A stretch of 64,000 nt of DNA. Source: UBA10324 sp038326325. Its GTDB lineage: Bacteria; Bacteroidota; Bacteroidia; Chitinophagales; UBA10324. Positions 1 to 9,759 of this stretch are shown here, one piece after another (the first letter of the stretch is position 1; each line of letters starts with the position of its first letter). The translations under genes and the position numbers were made by a program. The notes beneath the pieces were generated by a model that was not told where the DNA came from, ran no database searches, and saw nothing but the letters and a program-made list of their open reading frames with translations. The stretch lies in NCBI GenBank assembly GCA_038326325.1, contig JBBQJW010000017.1:1-64000 (forward strand). Reading direction: 5' to 3'.

Positions 1-1
1 G

Positions 2-781
2 AATCTTTACAGTTGCAGTGCACGGTTGAATTGGACAGCAACACCAACTGCTTCTTATTACAAAGTGCGCTATAAAATTTCAGGAACAACAACATGGAGT
101 ACGGCAATAAATGTCGGCTCAGCATTGTTTTATGATTTCACGGGACTGGCTTCAAACACCCTTTATAATTTTTCAGTTGCGGCCTTTTGTGCCAGTAATC
201 AGAATTTAGGATGGAGGACGAAAAGTGGAAAGACGCAAATTTGTACCGCTCCCATCAGCCCGACCGTTACAGCCTTGACCAACACAAGCGCAACAATAAG
301 CTGGAGCAGTGCCTGTTCTCCTGTGAATTTTCTTTTTCGTTACAGAAAGACAGGAACAACCGCGTGGACAAATATTACAACCACAAACACAAGTGTTACA
401 CTCACACCTTTAATTGCAGCAACACAATATGACTATCAGGTAAGGTCGGGATGTGGCACAGGAATTAATTCTGCTTTCTCAGCATTAACAACCTTCCAGA
501 CTGCACCGAGATTAGAAGACACAGACACTGAAACTGCATTCAACATTTTCCCGAATCCGAATGGCGGAAGCTTCATTCTTCAAATTCCCGCATTAAAAAG
601 CGAATCAGAAATTTCGATTTACAATATTACTGGTCAGTTGATTTATCATTCCATGATTAGCCAAAATGAAAATTCCTCGTCACGGAAAATTCTTCTTGAA
701 AATGTTGCTGATGGTTTGTATGAAGTTGTCATTAACAACAGCGAACAAACCGTTACACAACGATTGATTATTCAGAAATAG
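2..781 (+). CDS. T9SS-exported FN3 protein, 5' partial
   Basis: The reading frame is open from base 2, so the gene starts outside the window; the TTG at 26 lies inside an FN3 fold and is not a start. Visible are two fibronectin type III-like domains (about residues 1-80 and 85-170 of the visible part, with SWSSACSP and YRKTGTTAW strands). They are followed by a type A T9SS sorting domain of about 70 residues (FNIFPNPNGGSF, then EISIYNITGQLIY, then VADGLYEVVI and a basic end). The protein should cross the outer membrane by the type IX system and be released or anchored on the surface; the FN3 repeats suggest adhesion or binding. An intrinsic terminator follows directly. Catalytic domains, if any, are outside the window. 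Confidence 0.9.
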   Translation, partial: NLYSCSARLNWTATPTASYYKVRYKISGTTTWSTAINVGSALFYDFTGLASNTLYNFSVAAFCASNQNLGWRTKSGKTQICTAPISPTVTALTNTSATISWSSACSPVNFLFRYRKTGTTAWTNITTTNTSVTLTPLIAATQYDYQVRSGCGTGINSAFSALTTFQTAPRLEDTDTETAFNIFPNPNGGSFILQIPALKSESEISIYNITGQLIYHSMISQNENSSSRKILLENVADGLYEVVINNSEQTVTQRLIIQK

Positions 782-803
782 AAATATTCCGAAATACTTT
801 TTT

Positions 804-840
804 AAATCCCTTCACGAAAACTGTGAGGGGATTTTTAATA
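804..840 (+). terminator. Rho-independent terminator after the FN3 gene
   Basis: AAATCCCTTCAC (804-815) pairs with GTGAGGGGATTT (823-834), followed by a T-rich run. It sits 20 bases after the stop of the upstream gene and just before the small membrane protein gene. Confidence 0.75.
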
Positions 841-858
841 AAAAATTATTTTTACCCA

Positions 859-1095
859 ATGAATCAGGCGGATATTATCAGCGGAGTCGGAGTATTATTA
901 ATTCTCTCCGCTTTTTTCCTAAGCACTTTTAATTTGATGAAAGAGAAAAGTAAAATTTTCTTTCTCCTAAATTTATTCGGTGGTTCGCTTGCTTGTTGGG
1001 GAAGTATTTTGATTCATTCTATTCCATTTACAATTCTTGAAGGAACCTGGGCAATAGTCGCAGCAATAGGATTTGCAAAAAAATTAAAAGATTGA
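859..1095 (+). CDS. Small CBU_0592-like membrane protein
   Basis: 78 residues starting MNQADIISGVGVLL. I chose the ATG at 859 because earlier in-frame start codons fall in the upstream terminator hairpin. There are three hydrophobic segments: IISGVGVLLILSAFFLSTF, KIFFLLNLFGGSLACWGSIL and FTILEGTWAIVAAIGFA. The GxGVxLILxAFF opening and the LEGxWxIV segment resemble the small CBU_0592-type membrane domain, whose function is unknown. No operon partner: the next gene is convergent. Confidence 0.7.
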   Translation: MNQADIISGVGVLLILSAFFLSTFNLMKEKSKIFFLLNLFGGSLACWGSILIHSIPFTILEGTWAIVAAIGFAKKLKD

Positions 1096-1162
1096 AAATT
1101 GAGTGATTGAATAATTTTTGTCAGTGAAATAGTTCATCAAAAAAAATTAAAATACATTTCGA

Positions 1163-2272
1163 TTACGCTGTGGCAAAAACTTCTTCCCGTCCCAATTTTT
1201 TCATCAATCGGATATGAGAAAGTAATGCGCCGCCAAAAGTTTTACTTTCTAAATATGGAAGATTAAATTCTTCAGCGGTTTGCTTTACGATAGGCGCAAT
1301 TTTTTTATAATGAATGTGACAGATTTTTGGAAACAGATGATGTTCTACCTGAAAATTTAATCCACCAACTAAGAAGCGAACGAGTGAACTTCCGCGGGCA
1401 AAATCAACAGTTGTATAAAGCTGATGCACTGCCCAATTGTTTTCAACTTTATCATTTTCATCCGGCTTCGGAAACGCAGCACCCTCCACGACATGTGCCA
1501 ATTGAAATACAATTGCGAGAGTCAATCCTTGTATTGCATGCATCACCACAAAACCAAGAATAATCCAGTACCATGTAATATTTAAAACCAAAAATGGAAG
1601 CACGAGATAACAGAAATAATAAATCGCTTTGTAAGAAATGATTCTTAGAAATGCTCCTTTCGGGTGCTTGTTGTTTTCATAATAACCCCAACTCTTGCGA
1701 AAGAAATTTTTATAATCATTCACGAACACCCAAACAATAGTGGTGAAGCAATACAAAATGAAAACATAATAGTGTTGAAAGCGATGATACCATTTCAATG
1801 GTCGCGTTTGTTCAATCCGTATCAAACCAATCTGGTCAATGTCATCATCATGTTCGGGAATATTCGTGAAAGTGTGATGAACGATGTTGTGTTTTATTTT
1901 CCAGATGTAATCGCTTGTACCAGCGAAGTTGAAAGTAGTTCCCAGCATTTTATTCAATCGCGCATTGGCAGAATAAGAACCGTGAACTGCATCGTGCGAA
2001 ACATTAAAACCAACAAGTGCAGTAAAAAATCCGTGAACCAAAATTGAAATCAGCATAGCCCACAAAGGCAATATTCCAACCATCACCAAAACATAACTCG
2101 CAATAAAAACGGTGAGAATGAAAACAGTTTTAAAAACCATCGCTGCATTCGCGTGAGTCGAAAGATTGTGTTTGCTGAAATATTCATCCACCCGCTTGCG
2201 AAGTGTGGGATAAAATTCGGCAATTTTGTTTTTGTCGAATATTATTTTTTTATTGTCTGCTACTGTACTCAT
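1163..2272 (-). CDS. Fatty acid desaturase (acyl-lipid/acyl-CoA type)
   Basis: 369 residues, a membrane-bound di-iron desaturase. The three histidine boxes are visible: HDAVH (about residue 93), HNIVHH (about residue 128) and QVEHH near residue 310. The glutamine in the third box is typical of front-end (delta-5/6-like) and linoleoyl-CoA desaturase relatives, although no fused cytochrome b5 domain is present. Hydrophobic segments at about 47-90 and 210-260 would place it in the inner membrane, introducing a double bond into membrane fatty acids with an external electron donor. Convergent with the gene upstream and divergent from aspS. Regiospecificity cannot be read from the sequence. Confidence 0.9.
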   Translation of the reverse strand: MSTVADNKKIIFDKNKIAEFYPTLRKRVDEYFSKHNLSTHANAAMVFKTVFILTVFIASYVLVMVGILPLWAMLISILVHGFFTALVGFNVSHDAVHGSYSANARLNKMLGTTFNFAGTSDYIWKIKHNIVHHTFTNIPEHDDDIDQIGLIRIEQTRPLKWYHRFQHYYVFILYCFTTIVWVFVNDYKNFFRKSWGYYENNKHPKGAFLRIISYKAIYYFCYLVLPFLVLNITWYWIILGFVVMHAIQGLTLAIVFQLAHVVEGAAFPKPDENDKVENNWAVHQLYTTVDFARGSSLVRFLVGGLNFQVEHHLFPKICHIHYKKIAPIVKQTAEEFNLPYLESKTFGGALLSHIRLMKKLGREEVFATA

Positions 2273-2498
2273 TTTTAAAATTGTAAAAAGTTTATTGTCA
2301 CTGATTTACTGAAAAACAATCAACTTTTGCGGTGTTGCATTTTTTTGGCTGCGCTAAAGTCGTACAAATTTTTTTTAGTTGCATTATTCGGCAAGTTCCC
2401 CTTGAAAATCAGAATGTACAACAGCTTAGACATTCATTCCGCTTTGCGCTTTGAACCTTGCCCTCCGATAACGACTTTTGCCCCTCAATTTTAAAAAG

Positions 2499-4232
2499 AT
2501 GTATCGGACACATACTTGTGGTGAATTACGAAAAGAACATGCGGGGCAAGCTGTTACACTCGCCGGTTGGGTGCAGCGCGTGCGCGATTTAGGAAATCTG
2601 ATTTTTATTGACCTGCGCGACCGGTACGGAATCACGCAATTATTTTTCGATACAAATTCTCCATTGGCTGACCAGGCGAAACAACTCGGTCGCGAATATG
2701 TGTTACAGGTTAAAGGTTTAGTGCGCGAGCGAAGCAGCAAGAATGCGCAAATGGAAACCGGTGATATAGAATTAAAAGTGGAAGCGCTTAACATTCTCAA
2801 TGAATCGAAAACTCCTCCATTTACTATTGAAGAAGAAACCGATGGCGGCGATGATTTGCGTATGAAGTATCGCTATCTTGATTTGCGTCGCCCCGTTGTA
2901 AATAAAAATCTGTTACACCGTCATCGAGTGGCGCAGGCTGTTCGCGAGTATATGGATGGACAAGGATTCGCTGATGTTGAAACTCCCTTCTTAATTAAAT
3001 CAACACCCGAAGGCGCTCGTGATTTTGTGGTGCCTTCGCGCTTACATCAGGGAAATTTTTATGCCTTGCCGCAATCACCACAAACTTTCAAACAACTTTT
3101 AATGGTGGCGGGATTTGACCGCTACTATCAGATTGTAAGATGTTTTCGCGATGAAGATTTGCGCGCCGACCGTCAGCCTGAGTTCACACAGATAGATTGC
3201 GAGATGGCTTTTGTTGACCAGGAAGATGTGTTACAGATGTTCGAAGGAATGGTAAAATCTGTTTTCAAAAAAGTGCGTGGCATTGAGCTGAATGATTTTC
3301 CAAGAATGAGTTACGCTGATTGCTTGAAATATTATGGCAACGACAAACCGGACCTTCGTTTTGAAATGAAATTGATTGAAGTGAATGATTTGGTAAAAGG
3401 AAAATCATTTAAAGTTTTTGATGACGCTGAAGCGGTGATTGCAATTGTCGCTGCAGGTTGTAGTGAATACACGCGCAAGCAAACTGATGAATTAACTGAT
3501 TGGGTGAAGCGTCCGCAAATTGGCGCTGGCGGTTTGGTTTTTATCAAGTGTAACAGTGATGGCTCGTTTAAATCTTCGGTTGACAAATTTTATACTGAAG
3601 ATGATTTGAAAAAAATTGCTATGCACTGTAATGCTAAAGCCGGTGATTTAATTTTAATTCTCTCCGGCGCTCTTTCAAAAACAAGAAAGGCGATGAGTGA
3701 GTTGCGATTGGAAATGGGGAATCGTTTGGGCTTGCGCAAAGGGGAAGATTACAAGCCGTTATGGGTTTTGGATTTTCCATTGCTTGAGTGGGACGAAGAA
3801 GATAAAAGGTGGAATGCGATGCATCATCCATTCACCTCATGGAAAAAAGAAGACAATGATTTAATCAATACAAACCCGGGAGCTGTTCGCGCAAATGCTT
3901 ATGATGTGGTGATTAATGGCGTTGAACTTTCGAGTGGAAGTATTCGAATTCATAACCGAGCGCAACAGGAAAAAATGTTTTCACTGTTAGGATTAACCAC
4001 TGAAGAAGCGAATTATAAATTCGGATTTATTCTTAATGCATTTGAATACGGCGCGCCTCCGCATGGTGGAATTGCATTCGGCTTCGACCGTTTTTGTTCC
4101 ATCGTCATTTCTAATCTCGATTACATCCGCGACTTCATTGCCTTCCCGAAAAACAATTCAGGAAGAGACATGATGCTTGATGCTCCCGCTGATATTGATT
4201 CGCGATTGAAAAAAGATTTGGGCTTGAGCTGA
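2499..4232 (+). CDS. aspS: Aspartyl-tRNA synthetase
   Basis: 577 residues from the ATG at 2499 (MYRTHTCGELR); a longer TTG-initiated reading would add seven residues not seen in the family. N-terminal OB fold for the anticodon (GWVQRVRDLGNLIFIDLRDR), class II catalytic core with motif 2 (FRDEDLRADRQPEF) and motif 3 (GIAFGFDRF), and the bacterial GAD insertion domain (about 290-400). The length is normal for bacterial AspRS. It charges tRNA(Asp) with aspartate; discriminating versus non-discriminating type cannot be decided by eye. TGTTACA lies at 2552, 2701, 2911 and 3229, with TGTAACA at 3549. Confidence 0.97.
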   Translation: MYRTHTCGELRKEHAGQAVTLAGWVQRVRDLGNLIFIDLRDRYGITQLFFDTNSPLADQAKQLGREYVLQVKGLVRERSSKNAQMETGDIELKVEALNILNESKTPPFTIEEETDGGDDLRMKYRYLDLRRPVVNKNLLHRHRVAQAVREYMDGQGFADVETPFLIKSTPEGARDFVVPSRLHQGNFYALPQSPQTFKQLLMVAGFDRYYQIVRCFRDEDLRADRQPEFTQIDCEMAFVDQEDVLQMFEGMVKSVFKKVRGIELNDFPRMSYADCLKYYGNDKPDLRFEMKLIEVNDLVKGKSFKVFDDAEAVIAIVAAGCSEYTRKQTDELTDWVKRPQIGAGGLVFIKCNSDGSFKSSVDKFYTEDDLKKIAMHCNAKAGDLILILSGALSKTRKAMSELRLEMGNRLGLRKGEDYKPLWVLDFPLLEWDEEDKRWNAMHHPFTSWKKEDNDLINTNPGAVRANAYDVVINGVELSSGSIRIHNRAQQEKMFSLLGLTTEEANYKFGFILNAFEYGAPPHGGIAFGFDRFCSIVISNLDYIRDFIAFPKNNSGRDMMLDAPADIDSRLKKDLGLS

Positions 4233-4295
4233 TCTTTGAACAACATTCTTTTGTTTGGATTAATACTTTTATCTCATTGAATTTTTAAAAACCCG

Positions 4296-7200
4296 ATGAA
4301 AAAAATTTTATTTCTACTCCTCTCACTTTTCACTTTTCACCTTTTATCATTTACCTCCTTCGCACAGCAAACTTTTCCAGTAAACGGAACACACGATTTG
4401 CGTGAAGGAAATTTCGCGTTCACTCATGCGACTATCGCCGTTGATTACAAAACAATGTTGAGTGATGCTACTCTTTTAATTCGCGATGGAAAAATTGAAG
4501 CCGTTGGAAATAATGTTTCCATTCCAACAGGTGTAACAGCGATTGATTGCAAGGGGAAATTCATTTACCCTTCGTTCATAGATTTGTACAGCAACTACGG
4601 AGTTTCTTCAATAGAAAATAAAAGTGATGGCAACAGACGCGGTCCGCAATTTCTTTCAAATAAATCAGGGGCATACAACTGGAATCAGGCGGTGATGCCA
4701 GAAGTAAATGCTGCGGATAATTTTTCGGTCGATGAAAAACAATCTGAAAGTTATCGCTCGCTTGGTTTCGGCGCGATGCTCGTTCAGCGTTTCGATGGAA
4801 TCATGCGCGGCACTGGTGCAGTAGTGCTTGCAGGAAATGAAAGTGATAACGAAATGTTGCTGAACGAGAAAGCCGCCTCATGTTATTCATTTAGCAAGGG
4901 AACGAGTACGCAGGATTATCCTTCGTCGCTCATGGGTTCCATCGCGTTACTGCGACAAACTTTTTACGATTCGCAGTGGTACAAAGCGGGTGGTGATAAG
5001 GAAGAAAAAAATATTTCGCTCGATGCATTGAACAATCAGTTATCTCTTCCACAAATTTTTCAGGTGGATAACGACCTCAGCATTTTGCGTGCAGATAAAA
5101 TCGGTGATGAGTTCGGAATAAAATTTATAGTCAAAGGTGCGGGCGATGAATACCAACGGCTGGATGAAATAAAATCTACGGGCGACGCACTCATTGTTCC
5201 AATCAATTTTCCGAAACCATATAATGTTACAGACCCTGATGATGCGGAAATAATTCCGCTATCAGCGCTCATGAATTGGGAACAGGCACCTGCTAATCTT
5301 TCACGAATTGATAAAGCAGGAATCACTTTCTCAATTACAAAACAAGGATGCGGCGATGATGACTTCTGGAAAAATCTTCGCAAGGCCATTGAATACGGAT
5401 TGAATAAATCCGACGCGCTCAAGGCGCTCACTTACACTCCCGCTCAACTTTCAAATGAATGGAACGAATTGGGTTCGTTAGAAAAAGGAAAACTCGCCAA
5501 CTTCATCATTTGTTCAGATTCTATTTTCAATGAAGAAAATATTATTTATCAGAATTGGGTGAAAGGAAAAGCATACCAGGTGAATGACGAAAAAATTTCT
5601 TCCCTCAAGGGAGAATATTCTTTCACACTGAACAGAATGAGTGATGTAAAGCTCACGATTGAAAATCCTTCTTCGAATAACGGAGTGTTACAGTTTCATG
5701 ATTCAACAAAATCAGATGTGAAGTTTTCGTTGAACGACAATTTGATTTCTCTTAACTTCTCCATGCCGAATGATTCCACCAAACAATTGTATCGGGTGAA
5801 TGGATTTGTTGAAGGGGGAAATTTTTCAGGAAAAGGTTTAGACCCGAACGGAAAAGAAGTGGTTTGGACGGCAACCAGAAGCGGCGATGTCCAAGCGAAA
5901 AAAGATTCCTCAAAAAATAAAAATGAAAAACCAGTTTTCGGAAAAGTAGTTTATCCGTTTGATGGTTATGGTTGCGATACATTACCAAAACAGGAAACTG
6001 TTCTGTTCAAAAACGCGACGGTGTGGACGAATGAAACTGACAGCATCCTCCTCAACACTGATGTACTAATCTCCAATGGAAAAATTCAACAGATAGGCAA
6101 AAACATTTCCGCTCCCGCAGGTGCGCGCATCATTGACGCGACAAATAAATTTCTTACAAGCGGAATCATTGACGAGCATTCGCACATCGCGATTTCGCAG
6201 GGAGTGAATGAAGGAACACAATCCGTTACAGCTGAAGTTCGCATCGGCGATGTGGTGAATTCTGAAGACATTGATATTTACCGCAACCTCGCGGGCGGAG
6301 TCGTTTGCTCGCATCTGTTACACGGCTCAGCGAATAATATCGGCGGACAAACGCAACTCATAAAACTTCGCTGGGGTTACGCTCCCGAGCAAATGAAATT
6401 CGCGGGATGGACGGGCTTCATCAAGTTCGCGTTGGGAGAAAATGTGAAGCAAAGCAACTGGGGCGACTATAACACTTCGCGCTTTCCACAAACAAGAATG
6501 GGTGTCGAGCAGAATTTATTCGACGCGTTTATCCGCGCGAAGGATTATGAATTGAAATGGAATACTTATAACAATGCAAGTCATTCTTCAACGAAAAATA
6601 AAACTGTTACAGCCGAAATCCTCCGCAGAGATTTGGAATTGGACGCGCTCGTTGAAATTCTGAATGGAAAAAGATTCATCACTTGTCATTCTTATGTCCA
6701 GAGCGAAATCAATATGCTCATGCATGTGGCGGACAGCATGCATTTTCAGATGAACACCTTCACGCACATACTCGAAGGATATAAAGTCGCCGATAAAATG
6801 AAGGCGCATGGAGTATACGCCTCTACTTTTTCCGACTGGTGGGCTTATAAGTATGAAGTGTATGACGCGATTCCTTACAACTCCGCCATACTCACGAAGG
6901 TAGGGGTGGTGACCGCTGTGAATTCTGACGACGCTGAAATGGCGCGCCGATTAAATCAGGAAGCTGCGAAGAGCATCAAGTACGGAGGACTAACAGAAAT
7001 GCAGGCGTGGAAACTCTGCACTCTCAATCCGGCCAAGATGTTACATGTGGATGATAAAATAGGAAGTATAAAAGTTGGAAAAGACGCCGATGTTGTTTTG
7101 TGGAATGCGAACCCGCTGAGTGTTTACGCGAAACCCGAGTACACTTTTGTTGATGGCGTTTGTTTTTTTAGTCTGCAATCTGATTTACAAAAACGCGATT

Positions 7201-7346
7201 TCATTCGCACTGAGCGATTGCGCATCATCAACGAAATGATTCAGGCGGTAAAAAACGGAGCGCAGACTCAGGAGTTGCGACTCAACTTCAATACACTTTA
7301 TGGCTGCGATACTTTGTGCGATGGTTCTCAAATTTCCAGACAGTAA
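4296..7346 (+). CDS. Secreted tandem amidohydrolase (imidazolonepropionase-like)
   Basis: 1016 residues with a signal peptide (hydrophobic stretch to about residue 23, ending SFAQQ). Two amidohydrolase-superfamily units are fused. The first (about 30-430) has the beta-strand and PSFID turn but lacks the HxH metal motif (IDLYSNYG), so it is probably inactive. The second (about 590-985) keeps DEHSHIAISQG, later histidines (TCHSY, NTFTHILEGY) and the terminal aspartate (VNSDDAEMA), as expected for a metal-dependent amidohydrolase. Periplasmic or secreted; the substrate is unknown, and peptide or cyclic amide hydrolysis is likely from the family. Followed 13 bases later by a second, shorter amidohydrolase in the same direction, so probably one operon. 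Confidence 0.85.
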   Translation: MKKILFLLLSLFTFHLLSFTSFAQQTFPVNGTHDLREGNFAFTHATIAVDYKTMLSDATLLIRDGKIEAVGNNVSIPTGVTAIDCKGKFIYPSFIDLYSNYGVSSIENKSDGNRRGPQFLSNKSGAYNWNQAVMPEVNAADNFSVDEKQSESYRSLGFGAMLVQRFDGIMRGTGAVVLAGNESDNEMLLNEKAASCYSFSKGTSTQDYPSSLMGSIALLRQTFYDSQWYKAGGDKEEKNISLDALNNQLSLPQIFQVDNDLSILRADKIGDEFGIKFIVKGAGDEYQRLDEIKSTGDALIVPINFPKPYNVTDPDDAEIIPLSALMNWEQAPANLSRIDKAGITFSITKQGCGDDDFWKNLRKAIEYGLNKSDALKALTYTPAQLSNEWNELGSLEKGKLANFIICSDSIFNEENIIYQNWVKGKAYQVNDEKISSLKGEYSFTLNRMSDVKLTIENPSSNNGVLQFHDSTKSDVKFSLNDNLISLNFSMPNDSTKQLYRVNGFVEGGNFSGKGLDPNGKEVVWTATRSGDVQAKKDSSKNKNEKPVFGKVVYPFDGYGCDTLPKQETVLFKNATVWTNETDSILLNTDVLISNGKIQQIGKNISAPAGARIIDATNKFLTSGIIDEHSHIAISQGVNEGTQSVTAEVRIGDVVNSEDIDIYRNLAGGVVCSHLLHGSANNIGGQTQLIKLRWGYAPEQMKFAGWTGFIKFALGENVKQSNWGDYNTSRFPQTRMGVEQNLFDAFIRAKDYELKWNTYNNASHSSTKNKTVTAEILRRDLELDALVEILNGKRFITCHSYVQSEINMLMHVADSMHFQMNTFTHILEGYKVADKMKAHGVYASTFSDWWAYKYEVYDAIPYNSAILTKVGVVTAVNSDDAEMARRLNQEAAKSIKYGGLTEMQAWKLCTLNPAKMLHVDDKIGSIKVGKDADVVLWNANPLSVYAKPEYTFVDGVCFFSLQSDLQKRDFIRTERLRIINEMIQAVKNGAQTQELRLNFNTLYGCDTLCDGSQISRQ

Positions 7347-7359
7347 AAAATATAACGAC

Positions 7360-8655
7360 ATGAAAAAAATATTCTCATTACTTCTCTCTCTTTTCGTTTT
7401 CAGTGTTACATACGCGCAAACAATTCCTGTTGCACCGCCGCAGGATTCAATCATCATTCTGATGAATGGCATTGCCCATTTAGGAAATGGTGAAGTGATT
7501 GAAAATTCCATTATCGAAATTGTGAAAGGAAAAATTGCAATGATTGGTGATGCGCGAACAATCCGATTAGAAAAATCAAATGCAAAAATCATAAACATCT
7601 ATGGCAAGCATGTGTATCCCGGATTGATTGCGTGTAACAGTAATTTAGGACTGAATGAAATTGAAGCGGCTCGCGCCACACGCGATGCGAACGAGGTTGG
7701 TGATTTCAATCCGAACATCAGAAGCATCATCGCATACAACACAGATTCAAAAGTGATCGCGACTGTTCGCTCCAATGGAATTTTGTTGGCGCAGGTTGTT
7801 CCGCAGGGCGGAATTATTTCAGGTTCATCTTCTGTTATGCAACTCGACGCGTGGAATTGGGAGGACGCTGCTTACAAAACCGACGAAGGAATTCATCTCA
7901 ACTGGCCCTCGTACTTCACCGCGCATTTTGACAATCCCGATGGCGGAACAGTTGGCTTGAATGAAAAATACGTGGAGCAGGTTCAGAACATTCGAAATTT
8001 TTTCGATGAAGCGAAAGCGTATTCACAAACTGTTACACACGAAAACACGAACCTGAAGTTCGAAGCGATGCGCGAATTGTTTTCCGGGAAGAAAATTTTT
8101 TTCATTCACGCGGATGGCGTGAAAGAAATTACCGGGGCGGTGCTTTTCGCAAAATCTTATAACATGCGATGCGTGATAGTTGGTGGTAGCGACGCATGGA
8201 AATGCACTGATATTTTAGTCGCTAATCATGTGTCGGTGATACTCGGTAGAATTCAATCGCTGCCAGGTTCAACGGATGATGATTATGATTTGCCCTACAA
8301 AACTCCGGCGCTCTTGAAAAAAGCGGGAGTAGATTTTTGTTTGAGCATGGATGGTTTCTGGCAGCAGCGCAATCTTTCTTTTCTTGGCGGAGAAGCGATT
8401 GCTTACGGAGAAATAAGTAAGGAAGAAGCGCTGCGATACATCACTTCAAATGCTGCGCGCATTCTTGGAATTGATAGTGTAACAGGAACTCTAGAATCAG
8501 GGAAGGACGCGAACATTATAGTGAGCGATGGAGATATTCTCGACATGAAAACCAACAATATCATTTACGCTTTCATACAAGGTCGGGAAATAAATCTCGA
8601 CGACAAACAAAAAGACTTGTATGAAGTTTATAAAGCGAAGTATGGAATAAAATAA
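7360..8655 (+). CDS. Secreted amidohydrolase-like protein lacking HxH
   Basis: 431 residues from the ATG at 7360, where a clear signal peptide begins (MKKIFSLLLSLFVFSVTYAQ); a longer reading would overlap the upstream gene and bury the signal. Amidohydrolase composite domain and TIM-barrel pattern (YGKHVYPGLIA, FIHADGV, FCLSMDG, GIDSVTGTLESGKDANI). The metal-binding HxH after the PG turn is replaced by ACNSN, so catalysis is doubtful. Pairing of a large two-domain amidohydrolase with this one suggests a heteromeric periplasmic complex or a scaffold role; that is inference. Confidence 0.8.
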   Translation: MKKIFSLLLSLFVFSVTYAQTIPVAPPQDSIIILMNGIAHLGNGEVIENSIIEIVKGKIAMIGDARTIRLEKSNAKIINIYGKHVYPGLIACNSNLGLNEIEAARATRDANEVGDFNPNIRSIIAYNTDSKVIATVRSNGILLAQVVPQGGIISGSSSVMQLDAWNWEDAAYKTDEGIHLNWPSYFTAHFDNPDGGTVGLNEKYVEQVQNIRNFFDEAKAYSQTVTHENTNLKFEAMRELFSGKKIFFIHADGVKEITGAVLFAKSYNMRCVIVGGSDAWKCTDILVANHVSVILGRIQSLPGSTDDDYDLPYKTPALLKKAGVDFCLSMDGFWQQRNLSFLGGEAIAYGEISKEEALRYITSNAARILGIDSVTGTLESGKDANIIVSDGDILDMKTNNIIYAFIQGREINLDDKQKDLYEVYKAKYGIK

Positions 8656-8658
8656 TTT

Positions 8659-8964
8659 CTAATTCTCAAATTCGATTGTATAAAGCGTGCGGCTTGCGCT
8701 TTCGCAAAGAGGAGCAACCTCTTTGTATAAAGCAACTGCTTTTTCGTTGGTCATCCATTGGTAATTTTTAAATCCAATGTCCTGAAAACTTCTCAAACTC
8801 ATTTCCAAAACCATAGTGTATGCAGGACCAGTGAGGTCGGTAAGTATGCGGACTTTCGGCTTGTCTTTAGCGTCTTTAAATTGTTCGAAAATTTCTTTCC
8901 AAAGCGCAAGCGCCTCCTTCATTTTTCCAAACTTGATTTTAAATTCTGTGCGTTCGATAATCAT
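8659..8964 (-). CDS. NIPSNAP-like dimeric alpha/beta-barrel protein
   Basis: 101 residues from MIIERTEFKIKFGKMKEAL; a start further upstream would add a non-conserved AT-rich leader. The pattern (beta strand, helix with EALALWKEIFEQF, then VRILTDLTGPAYTMVLEMS) matches the small dimeric alpha-beta barrel or NIPSNAP-like group. No catalytic residues are recognisable. Convergent with the amidohydrolase gene, with only a 3-base gap. Confidence 0.6.
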   Translation of the reverse strand: MIIERTEFKIKFGKMKEALALWKEIFEQFKDAKDKPKVRILTDLTGPAYTMVLEMSLRSFQDIGFKNYQWMTNEKAVALYKEVAPLCESASRTLYTIEFEN

Positions 8965-8983
8965 AATATTTGCTTTTGTTGCA

Positions 8984-9100
8984 GCGAATCTAATACAAGT
9001 GAACACGGATTGAAACAGATTGAAAAGATTTTTCACGGATTAAAATCCGTCGTTATCAGTAGCATCCGTATGAATCAGTGTCCTATGAATTTTTATTTTC
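8984..9100. repeat. Intergenic decayed repeat (ACACGGATTGAAAC type)
   Basis: Between the NIPSNAP-like gene and trmB, short words (CACGGATT, ACAGATTGAAAAGATT, AAATCCGT, TGAATCAGTG) form overlapping imperfect inverted repeats. Such ACGGATTxAAACxGATT debris is common between Bacteroidota genes. No open frame is convincing here. Confidence 0.45.
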
Positions 9101-9109
9101 GCCCCCACA

Positions 9110-9751
9110 ATGGGAAAAAACAAATTGAAGCATTTCGCCGAGATGGAAACATTCACCAATGTTTTTCAGAAGGCGACGGCGATGAAAGGAAAATGGAATG
9201 AAGTTTTTTTTCAAAATGGAAATTCTGTTACACTTGAACTGGGCTGCGGCAAAGGGGAATATTCAGTAGCGCTCGCTAAAAATTATCCTGAAAGAAATTT
9301 TATCGGTATTGACATCAAAGGAGCAAGAATCTGGCGCGGAGCGAAAACCGCGCTCGAAGAACAAATAAAAAATGTTTGCTTTCTGCGTGCGCAGGTTGAT
9401 CATCTTCCTGAATATTTTGAAAAGAATTCTATTGATGAAATCTGGCTCACATTTTCCGACCCGCACTTACCGAAGAGCGAAGCAAGACGAAGACTGACTT
9501 CTCCAAAATTTATTTCCATCTATCGCGAAGTATTAAAGCCCGCCGGAATCATTCACCTGAAAACAGATTCTTCCGTGCTTTATGATTTTACCCTTGAAGT
9601 AATTGCGGAACTGAAACTGAAAATGCTCTGGCACTCAAATGATATTTATGCCGCCGAGCTTCCTGATAAAATTCTCGAAGTAAAAACTTACTACGAGGAA
9701 ATGAATCTGAAAAAAGGAAAGACGATTAAGTATGTGCGATTTGGTTTATGA
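9110..9751 (+). CDS. trmB: tRNA (guanine46-N7)-methyltransferase
   Basis: 213 residues. SAM-binding motif I is LELGCGKGEYSVALA (about 43-57), followed by FIGIDIKGARIW, the family signature IWLTFSDPHLPKSEARRRL (about 115-133) and a C-terminal HLKTDSSVLYDF. Deposits m7G at position 46 of the tRNA variable loop in the cytoplasm. Length and motif order match bacterial TrmB, with HLPKSEARRRL in place of the proteobacterial WxKxRHxKRR, as is usual in this phylum. It stands alone between two convergent or divergent genes. Confidence 0.95.
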   Translation: MGKNKLKHFAEMETFTNVFQKATAMKGKWNEVFFQNGNSVTLELGCGKGEYSVALAKNYPERNFIGIDIKGARIWRGAKTALEEQIKNVCFLRAQVDHLPEYFEKNSIDEIWLTFSDPHLPKSEARRRLTSPKFISIYREVLKPAGIIHLKTDSSVLYDFTLEVIAELKLKMLWHSNDIYAAELPDKILEVKTYYEEMNLKKGKTIKYVRFGL

Positions 9752-9759
9752 GATAGGGC

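Noticed and set aside
26..781. TTG at 26 as the start of the first gene
   Set aside because: The frame is open to the window edge and the codon falls inside an FN3 strand; the gene is cut by the window.
8758..9201. Plus-strand open frame across the NIPSNAP-like gene and trmB start
   Set aside because: It spans a decayed repeat and the antisense of a real gene, with no family-like sequence.
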